Positions 55,063-64,000 of a DNA stretch of 64,000 nucleotides are shown piece after piece; position 1 is the stretch's first letter, and the number at the start of each line of letters is the position of its first letter. This stretch comes from Planctomycetota bacterium (GTDB taxonomy: Bacteria; Planctomycetota; PLA2): assembly GCA_021776785.1 (NCBI GenBank), contig JAJFFF010000024.1, positions 84,526 through 148,525 on the forward strand, in the 5' to 3' direction. The notes under the pieces are model-generated. The model saw only the letters and a list, made by a program, of their open reading frames with translations, was not told where the DNA came from and did not search any database. A program made the position numbers and the translations under genes.

Positions 55063-56823
55063 ATGCGCGGCGAGAACGACGCTCGCCGCTTCAAGATTCA
55101 CGTTCTCGCTTTGGACTACGACGGGACCATCGCGACGGATGGTGTTTTAGATTCCGAGGTGCGTGCAGCTGTGACCGCTGCACGCGCGCGAGGCCTCACG
55201 GTCATGTTGGTGACGGGACGGATTCGCGCAGACTTGCAAAGACTGCTGCCGCAACCATGGCCGTTCGACGCGATCGTGGCCGAGAATGGGGCCGTCGTGC
55301 AGTTCCCGACACGGGGACGTTCTTTGCTTTTGGCGCCGGTTCCGAACTCGCAGTTTCTCGACGAGTTGCGTCACCGCGAGGTTCCCTTTCTAGGCGGCGA
55401 GTGCATCGTGGAAATGGATGCGGATTTTGCCGGGGCGACGCTCGAGATCATTCGTGAACTTGAGCTCCCGCTCGTCATCGCGTTCAATCGTGGACGCGCC
55501 ATGGTGTTGCCCCAGGCGATCAGCAAGTCCACCGGGCTTCGCGCCGCGCTTCGTGTGTTGCGGTCCTCGCTTCATGACACCGCGGCCGTGGGCGATGCGG
55601 AAAACGATCACGAGCTTCTCATGGCTGCCGAGTTCGGAGTCGCGGTTAGTTGGGGCAGTGAGGCGCTCAAGGCCAAGGCCGACTACGTCCTGGAAGGAGA
55701 GGGGCCGGCGGCGGTTGCGGCGATGATCCGCGGTGTCGAAAACGGAATGCTCGTGATGCCGGAGCACGAGCGAAAGCACCGTGTCCACGTCGGAGTTCGT
55801 GTTGGTGGTGAACCGCTCGACCTCGTATTGCGCGATCGAAACGCGCTTGTCGCCGGCGAGACCCAATCGGGAAAGTCCTGGGTGGCCGGTCTTGTCTGCG
55901 AGCAGCTGATCCTGCAAAACTACTGCGTCTGCGTCATTGATCCCGAAGGCGAATATGGCGCTCTGGAGTCCCTACCGTCGGTTGTTGTCTTCGATGCCGC
56001 GCCGTCCCCTCCGGAACTCGATGACGTGGAGCGCACGCTCCGCTATCCGGATGTCAGTGTCGTTCTCGATCTCTCTGCGATGGAGCACGACGCGAAGCGC
56101 GCGTACGCCAAGGATCTGCTTCGTCGCCTCACACGGCTTCGGAAGGCGACAGGGCTTCCGCACCACATCGTCGTCGATGAGGCGCATTACTTTCTTCACG
56201 ACCTCGACGTTTCCAACGTGTTTGATTTCGACCTTGCTGGGTACGTCCTCGTCAGCTACCGGGCTTCTCAGATTCACGAAGCTGTGCTGCAGCACATGGA
56301 CGTCGTCTTGGTCACGCGGATGTCGGATCCTGCGGAAGTAACGGCCTTACGTGTGCTCTGTGACGAGCAGGCGAAAGATCAAGACTGGATAGAGGCGCTC
56401 GCTGACATGAGAACCAACGATGCGGCTCTACTTCCGGGCGCCGTGGAGTCCGTCGACAAGATCGTTCGGTTCTGTGTGTCGAAGCGTCTTACCCCTCACA
56501 TCCGTCACCGAGAAAAGTACCTCCGCGTTCCCGTTGCGCGCGGACGCGAGTTTGTTTTTTTCGATCGTGGAGTCGAACTCGGACGCGCGCATACGCTGGT
56601 CGAGTTTCGCGAGTTCTTAGCGCAACTGGACCCGTGCGCCGAGCACCTGATGCGGAGCGACTACTCCAGGTGGATTCGTGACACGGTTTCGCACGCGAAA
56701 CTTGCCGACGACGTGCGTCAGATCGAAGAGGCGTGGCAAACGGCGCGCTTCGACGATGTCCACGAGCGAATCATCGGCGCGCTCGCCGCCTACTATGCAT
56801 CACCGTCTCCGCAACGCGCGTAA
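55063..56823 (+). CDS. HAD (Cof-type) phosphatase fused to a HerA-like ATPase
   Basis: A 586-residue fusion with CAAGGAG before ATG 55063. Residues 1-225 are a Cof-like HAD phosphatase: D18/D20 in LALDYDGT, VTGR, K155 region and GDAENDHELL near 177. From about 240 to the end is a HerA/FtsK-like P-loop ATPase: GETQSGKSW at 265-273, VIDPEGEYG at 291-299 and Walker B IVVDEAHYF near 369-377. HAD enzymes of this type act on sugar phosphates, and the ATPase half resembles motors on DNA. No HerA HAS-barrel is clear before the P-loop. The operon mate is a sugar nucleotidyltransferase. Confidence 0.85.
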   Translation: MRGENDARRFKIHVLALDYDGTIATDGVLDSEVRAAVTAARARGLTVMLVTGRIRADLQRLLPQPWPFDAIVAENGAVVQFPTRGRSLLLAPVPNSQFLDELRHREVPFLGGECIVEMDADFAGATLEIIRELELPLVIAFNRGRAMVLPQAISKSTGLRAALRVLRSSLHDTAAVGDAENDHELLMAAEFGVAVSWGSEALKAKADYVLEGEGPAAVAAMIRGVENGMLVMPEHERKHRVHVGVRVGGEPLDLVLRDRNALVAGETQSGKSWVAGLVCEQLILQNYCVCVIDPEGEYGALESLPSVVVFDAAPSPPELDDVERTLRYPDVSVVLDLSAMEHDAKRAYAKDLLRRLTRLRKATGLPHHIVVDEAHYFLHDLDVSNVFDFDLAGYVLVSYRASQIHEAVLQHMDVVLVTRMSDPAEVTALRVLCDEQAKDQDWIEALADMRTNDAALLPGAVESVDKIVRFCVSKRLTPHIRHREKYLRVPVARGREFVFFDRGVELGRAHTLVEFREFLAQLDPCAEHLMRSDYSRWIRDTVSHAKLADDVRQIEEAWQTARFDDVHERIIGALAAYYASPSPQRA

Positions 56824-57441
56824 GGCGGCGTCTCCGCTCCGGTCACCGCATCCTCGTGACGCGACGAGCGTCAGGATGGAGCCGATTGTCGCGAGAGCCA
56901 TGTCTTTGTGCCCGTCCCAGATATCGCCTTGTGCGCCGAGGAACGTCATGCCGGCGTCAGGGTCGGTGACGAGCATCATGCCCCACTCGATGAACTCATA
57001 TAGAACGCTGCTTGCGACGACCATGGCGAGCGGGACGAAAAAGACCCAGAACGCCCGTGCTTGTGTCGTACGCCGAAAAAGCTCACGCACGGGGTATGTG
57101 ATCAGGAGTCCAAAGAGGAAGTGAACCAGGCGGTCGTAGTGGTTGCGATCCAAGCTTGAGCTCTCCGCTGGCTGAAACAGCGGTACTTCGGAATACGTGT
57201 AGTGCGCGCCGACGACATGAAACGACAGAAAGATCGTAATCACCGTCCATGAGGCATTTGAAAGCCGCCAACGGGCGTGTAGCCAAATCGTGAGCGGAAC
57301 ACCGATGAAAACGAGACCGTTCTCGTAGAGCCACACGGTGCGGTAGTTCGGAGAAATGGCCCACGCGACCGACCACAAGAACAAGAACGCCAAGCACAAG
57401 CGTGGATAATGGGAGAGTGCGTGAAGGTACTTTTTGCTCAT
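56800..57441 (-). CDS. DUF2238 family membrane protein
   Basis: A 213-residue, six-helix membrane protein. Signature HYTYSEVPLF, NHYDRLVHFLFGLL and FLGAQGDIWDGHKDM are the DUF2238 family pattern. Its start overlaps the stop of the upstream nuclease (ATGA). The 3' end overlaps the convergent HAD-ATPase gene by 24 bp. Function of the family is unknown. Confidence 0.88.
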   Translation of the reverse strand: MSKKYLHALSHYPRLCLAFLFLWSVAWAISPNYRTVWLYENGLVFIGVPLTIWLHARWRLSNASWTVITIFLSFHVVGAHYTYSEVPLFQPAESSSLDRNHYDRLVHFLFGLLITYPVRELFRRTTQARAFWVFFVPLAMVVASSVLYEFIEWGMMLVTDPDAGMTFLGAQGDIWDGHKDMALATIGSILTLVASRGCGDRSGDAALRALRRR

Positions 57442-58199
57442 CGAGCTTTCTCTTTCGCGGCGGCGCGCAGACCCGGCACCGTCAACTCAACGACCAGGGG
57501 CACATGGTCACTGGCGACGCGAGTGGCGTCATCGAGAATACATGCCACGTGGTGACAGCGTACGGGGGCGCGATAGACCACGCGATCGAGCGCAACGAGA
57601 GGTTTTCGACTCGGCCACGTACGCTCGTGTCGCTGACGATCGACGCGCGCAACGTGCAGCCCTTCCTGGTTCAGAATGCCGCGGACGAGGCGCGTTCCCC
57701 ACTCGTTCCAGTCACCCGCGATCACAAGAGGGATGTTCTTGTCGATGCCCGCGGAGAGGTGGGCGAGCAACCGTCGGACTTGGATTTTTCGTTCCACATG
57801 CATGAGTCCGAGGTGAACGTTCGCGACAACCCAGGTTTGCTGCCCGCGAACCGCCACGTGCGTGATCAGCGCGCGCCGACGTTTCTTCGGTGCAACCGTC
57901 AAGTCGAGGTTTCGCCGTGATTCCACGGGAAACTTCGAGAGCGTCACGTTGCCGTACGCGCCTCTTCCCACTTTGACGTTGAGGCCCATGGCGCTGTAGG
58001 GGTACCCGAGTTCCCGTCGGAGTCGCTTCTTTTGGTTCTCGAACGATGATCGACGTACGCGGTGATCTACTTCCTGCAAACAAACAATGTCAGCGTTCAG
58101 CAAGCGGAGCACTTCGATCACTCGCTCCAGCGCGTACGTGCGATCGGTACCGATTCCCTTGTGAATGTTCCATGTGACGAGGCGAAGTGTGGTGGCCAT
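57438..58199 (-). CDS. Endonuclease/exonuclease/phosphatase family protein
   Basis: A 253-residue EEP-fold hydrolase. ATG 58199 starts MATTLRLVTWNIHKG. Metal residues in WNIHKG, QEVD, NVHLG, GDWNEW and the final SDHVPL are complete. Members cut DNA, RNA or phosphoesters. It leads a two-gene operon with the DUF2238 protein. Confidence 0.88.
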   Translation of the reverse strand: MATTLRLVTWNIHKGIGTDRTYALERVIEVLRLLNADIVCLQEVDHRVRRSSFENQKKRLRRELGYPYSAMGLNVKVGRGAYGNVTLSKFPVESRRNLDLTVAPKKRRRALITHVAVRGQQTWVVANVHLGLMHVERKIQVRRLLAHLSAGIDKNIPLVIAGDWNEWGTRLVRGILNQEGLHVARVDRQRHERTWPSRKPLVALDRVVYRAPVRCHHVACILDDATRVASDHVPLVVELTVPGLRAAAKEKAR

Positions 58200-58398
58200 G
58201 ATGGTTCTCAGGGAGATGGGGAGGGCCGTAGCGATCGGGTGTCCATGGTCATACGGCCACAACGCGCCAATCGAGGACCCTTGTTGGGTGGCCTGGCGCG
58301 GCGCCAAGCGGGGCGCTTCCTATGGTCGTAGCTCCTCGCATCGTGACTAGAATACAGGCGGCGCTCGGCGGAACGTCTGAGCCGAGTCTCCTCGCACC

Positions 58399-59142
58399 AT
58401 GAACACGAACCCGGAACGGCCCGAAGTGGAACGGCTTCGCGCGGAACATACGCAAGACGCCATTGAGGCGCGCATCCGTTCGGCCACGCGTCATAGCTAC
58501 CTGGGCGATGGTGTGTTGGGCGCGATTGACGGGACCATCACGACGTTCGCCATTGTGGCGGCGGCGTCGGGAGCTGGCTTTTCGACCGGCATCGCCATCG
58601 TCTTCGGCTTCGCCAATGTCTGTGCGGACGGCCTGAGCATGGCGGCCAGCAACTATCTCAACGTGAAATCCGAGCGACAGATCGTGGAGCGGACGCGCGC
58701 CGTGGAAGAACACCACATCGATACGGTTCCCGAAGGCGAGCGTGCGGAGGTCCGTGAGATCTTTCGGGCGAAAGGCTTTGATGGCGACACGCTGGACCGC
58801 ATCGTCGATGTGATTACCGAGGATCGTAAACGCTGGCTCGACACGATGCTGACCGAAGAGCACGGTCTGCAGCTGGAAACACCACAGCCACTGCGTGCGG
58901 GCGTGACCACGTTCGTGGCGTTTTTGTCGGCAGGTCTGGTGCCGCTTGTGGTCCTTTGGGCGTGTCAAAGTTTTGTGTGGAGCACCGTGGCGACCGCTGC
59001 GACGTTTGTGTCCATCGGAGTCTTGAAGGCGCGCGTGCTGGGCGGAAGCATGCTGCGCGAAGGGCTCGAGGCCCTCCTCGTGGGTGGTAGCGCGGCCGTC
59101 GTGGCGTACGCCATCGCGGCCCTCACCAAGGGAATGGCGTAG
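58399..59142 (+). CDS. VIT1/CCC1 family Fe2+/Mn2+ transporter
   Basis: A 247-residue membrane protein with a long soluble N-terminal part. LGDGVLGAIDGTITTFAIVA and ANVCADGLSMAASNYL are the VIT1 signatures, with Glu-rich cytoplasmic helices at about 95-150 (EEHHIDTVPEGE). Five membrane helices follow the pattern. Likely moves Fe2+ or Mn2+ out of the cytoplasm in exchange for protons. Confidence 0.88.
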   Translation: MNTNPERPEVERLRAEHTQDAIEARIRSATRHSYLGDGVLGAIDGTITTFAIVAAASGAGFSTGIAIVFGFANVCADGLSMAASNYLNVKSERQIVERTRAVEEHHIDTVPEGERAEVREIFRAKGFDGDTLDRIVDVITEDRKRWLDTMLTEEHGLQLETPQPLRAGVTTFVAFLSAGLVPLVVLWACQSFVWSTVATAATFVSIGVLKARVLGGSMLREGLEALLVGGSAAVVAYAIAALTKGMA

Positions 59143-59177
59143 TTCGGCGCGCGCCGTCCCCATCCGAGCTGCGTCCG

Positions 59178-60077
59178 CTAGCTTGGATCCTCCGGTTTGA
59201 TCGCGAGCACGCTGCAGGGGGCCTGTTTGAGAACGCGCTCGGCGGTGCTCCCGAGGAGAATGTAGCGAAGGTTTGTGCGTCCGCGCGTTCCGATCACGAC
59301 AAGGTCGCAACCGACGTCTTGTGCGTACTCCACGATGCCCACGCCGTAGCTGTCGGAGTCTTGGAGCGACGCCTTGACATCGATTCCGTCGAACTCAGCC
59401 TGGAACGGTTCCAAGAAATCGGCGAGCGAAGCTTCGAGTTCCGCGGCGAACTCGGTTCGAAACTCAACCGACGCCTCCGGCGTTGGGGCCCGATAGTGAA
59501 GGTCGTGCCAGGGGCCGTGGAACACGTGAATAACATGCAGCGTGGACTGGTCGCGTCGGGCTACGCGGGCTGCGTTGCGCAAGACCTCTTTCGACGTATC
59601 CGAGAAGTCCACGCACGCGAGAACGTTGTTGAACGGTCCCGCGGAGTCTTCGCTCACGAGCATGACGCGAGTCGGAACCTTGCGCACGCACTTGCTTGCC
59701 TCGGATCCGACACCGGGACTATCGTGCAACCCGCGGACGCCGGCGACGAACAAGTCGGCCTTCGCCGCTTCCGTTCGCGTTAAAAACTCGCTAATCGGCG
59801 TGCCGAACGAAGTGTGGATCTCGACATCGCCCGGTGCGTCCACTTCGGCAAGCTGTCTCCGAACTCGTTGACGGGTGTGGCTCACGATGTGGTTGCGCGC
59901 GTCTCCGGTCGATAGGTTGAGGGCTCGCGCGATGTGCCGCGGCGTGAGTTCGTCCGCCACATGCAAAACATGAAGGGTTGCGCCGTGGCAGCTCGCGATG
60001 CGACACGCCTGAGCGAACGCGGCGTCCGAGCATGCAGAGAAGTCGACGGCGACGAGGATGGAGCGAAGCTGGTTCAT
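59178..60077 (-). CDS. Tandem universal stress protein
   Basis: A 299-residue double UspA protein. ATG 60077 follows AGGAGAA. Domain 2 keeps GTRGRTNLRYILLGS; domain 1 has a changed GVRGLHDSPGVGS. A GG-N10-GC sequence (GCGGAATGCTTCTTGCG on the minus strand) lies at 60107-60123, about 30 bp before the ATG, in the correct place for a sigma-54 promoter, but its -24 box is poor. Confidence 0.9.
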   Translation of the reverse strand: MNQLRSILVAVDFSACSDAAFAQACRIASCHGATLHVLHVADELTPRHIARALNLSTGDARNHIVSHTRQRVRRQLAEVDAPGDVEIHTSFGTPISEFLTRTEAAKADLFVAGVRGLHDSPGVGSEASKCVRKVPTRVMLVSEDSAGPFNNVLACVDFSDTSKEVLRNAARVARRDQSTLHVIHVFHGPWHDLHYRAPTPEASVEFRTEFAAELEASLADFLEPFQAEFDGIDVKASLQDSDSYGVGIVEYAQDVGCDLVVIGTRGRTNLRYILLGSTAERVLKQAPCSVLAIKPEDPS

Positions 60078-60321
60078 GCGAGTTCTCCTGGTTCTGACAG
60101 GCACTTCGCAAGAAGCATTCCGCTAGGCGTTGGACCGACCTAGCGGGCACTAGCGTCGGCTCCCAACGTGAAATTCCGCGCAGAAACACCCGTTCCAGCG
60201 CGGACGGCGCATCGTGATGGACCACTCAAGTGTACATCTAGAGCGGCTGCCGGACGAAGCCTCTAGGCGTGCGCGGTGGCGAACGTCGTCGGTGGCTGGG
60301 TACGTCTCCGAGTTTGTTCCG

Positions 60322-61947
<1,626 letters not shown>

Positions 61948-62021
61948 GCCTGTAAGGATCGCACCTGAACCGCGCTGTTTCCAGACCTCGCGGTGGGCTT
62001 GCCAGCGAAAGTCAAAGATGC

Positions 62022-62891
62022 TTAGGACGGTGTCGGCGTCAGGATCTCGCCAAGGCGATCGATGACCCATGCAAACGCGGCGCTATCGGGTTCGTCGACG
62101 GTGGTGTGGTCTTCGCTGCTGGGAGGCAGGCGCTGAATGCCCGTCTCGCTCCCGTCCTCGCGGCGATTGTCCTGATCGTCCGCGATCAGATCGACGAGAA
62201 ACGAAATCCCAGTGCTCTGCACTTCAAGATTGTGCTTGATGTGGGCAAACGCGACGTCTTCGACGTCAAACGCGCTCGATTCGCCCAGGACAATCCACGC
62301 GTCGCACGGCGCCGCGATGTTCCAACTCCACGGGTTTGGGTTCGCTGTGAAATAGTCCTCGATGGACTCCTCGTGGTCGCCTTCCCACTGCAGGCAAACG
62401 CCGTCGATGCTCGCCAGCACCTCGATCGGACAATCGGGCACAACGCTCGCGGCGATGTGCGCCCAAACGCAACCGTGGCTATGAGCATAGATCACGATTC
62501 GCGTCGGGTTCGTGAACCCGGTGATCCAGTTGTCGCGAATCCACTCGAGGTCGGTGACGAGTTGCAGGAAGCCAAAACGGTCGGCGATGTTGTCGTTGTT
62601 GTCGTCGTAATTGGTGAGCGCGGCGATGTAGTCGTCGCGTTGCACGGTTAGACCCATGTTCTCGATCTCGGTCTGCAGCATCTCGCCAGCCGCGCTTGGA
62701 TCGCCGAGGTATGCGACGTTGCACTCGGGCGGGCAGAACAAGTTGATGCTGAACGTCCGGCCCGACACGGTGAGGAGCACGACGTCGGGGGCCTCGGTGG
62801 GCCGCTCGCCGCTGTTGTCGGGTGCGAGAGGATCCGCGTCGCTCCGGCAACCCACGAGCAGCACCAAGAACACAACAGCACAGTGTTTCAT
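62022..62891 (-). CDS. Putative lipoprotein with an alpha/beta-hydrolase-like nucleophile motif
   Basis: A 289-residue protein with a lipoprotein signal (LLVGC, Cys 15). IVIYAHSHGCVWAH near 130-143 resembles the nucleophile elbow (G-x-S-x-G, here A-H-S-H-G). Acidic DDNNDNIADRFG near 95 and DSAAFAWV near the end may hold the acid and structural parts; a His near SSEDHTTVDE is a possible catalytic base. Substrate unknown. Confidence 0.6.
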   Translation of the reverse strand: MKHCAVVFLVLLVGCRSDADPLAPDNSGERPTEAPDVVLLTVSGRTFSINLFCPPECNVAYLGDPSAAGEMLQTEIENMGLTVQRDDYIAALTNYDDNNDNIADRFGFLQLVTDLEWIRDNWITGFTNPTRIVIYAHSHGCVWAHIAASVVPDCPIEVLASIDGVCLQWEGDHEESIEDYFTANPNPWSWNIAAPCDAWIVLGESSAFDVEDVAFAHIKHNLEVQSTGISFLVDLIADDQDNRREDGSETGIQRLPPSSEDHTTVDEPDSAAFAWVIDRLGEILTPTPS

Positions 62892-62943
62892 GGCGGTAGT
62901 CTACGACAGAGGTGAGCGCAACGAGCGGAGGCCCGATTCACTC

Positions 62944-64000
<1,057 letters not shown>

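Noticed and set aside
56800..56823. Convergent overlap of two genes as sign of error
   Set aside because: Both proteins end with plausible tails; overlaps of this size are common in such compact genomes.

Overview
The window is a high-GC bacterial chromosome segment, densely packed with genes that are often joined by ATGA, TAATG or GTGA overlaps. The set of families suggests a Gram-negative, probably Planctomycetota-like organism. These include an ECF sigma factor fused to a membrane anchor and carboxypeptidase-regulatory repeats, secreted HEAT and DUF1579/YHS proteins, an outer-membrane barrel, a protein pseudokinase, MglA-like GTPase signalling, and many two-component and sigma-54 regulators. 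The assignment to phylum is inference; no rRNA or phylogenetic marker is present. The one RNA gene is a tRNA-Ser(GCU).

Layout: 1-2.2 kb holds an operon ending in a membrane SpoIIE-type phosphatase. 2.2-3.1 kb is non-coding and carries two clusters of 29-bp hairpin repeats. 3.1-6.8 kb holds an MglA-like GTPase/GAF/histidine kinase fusion, its response regulator and a pseudokinase. 6.9-9.4 kb is an ABC-2 exporter, followed by an SDR. 10.24-10.50 kb is a 260-bp nested palindrome. 10.6-14.6 kb is a frameshifted ECF/carboxypeptidase-regulatory giant. 14.7-19.4 kb holds DUF1579-YHS, YjbR-histone-like, MgtC, GlsB, DUF1328, SigZ, ArsM and the tRNA. 19.4-20.8 kb is decayed, with HEAT and ACP remnants. 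20.8-23.8 kb is an unrecognised three-gene secreted/HEAT operon.

The most striking block is 24.2-31.7 kb: outer-membrane barrel, Rieske protein, b6-type cytochrome b with a heme-ci cysteine, membrane-anchored octaheme HAO-like cytochrome, NapA, and a tetraheme NapB-like lipoprotein. I read it as a quinol-driven respiratory module that may take nitrate through nitrite to a reduced nitrogen product, with a Rieske/b complex in place of NapC or NrfH. It is followed by redox and stress signalling genes (31.7-39.5 kb: two USP proteins, two histidine kinases, a CheY, a CBS protein and an NtrC), a cysteine dioxygenase, and a complete aa3-type oxidase operon headed by a cupredoxin lipoprotein (40.3-45.3 kb). 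That operon ends in a small gene interrupted by two tandem in-frame TGA codons.

45.4-50.3 kb is a MacB/HlyD-like exporter plus a CDP-alcohol transferase. 50.3-60.1 kb looks like a stress island: Ca2+-ATPase-like pump, Hsp20 with a candidate sigma-54 promoter, CBS protein, sugar nucleotidyltransferase, a HAD phosphatase fused to a HerA-like ATPase, DUF2238, an EEP nuclease, a VIT1/CCC1 transporter and a third USP. The end holds PruA, a lipoprotein esterase-like protein and a second NtrC-type activator cut by the window edge. USP, CBS, Hsp20, cation-pump and alternative-respiration genes together resemble a hypoxia/dormancy regulon in content; common control is not shown.
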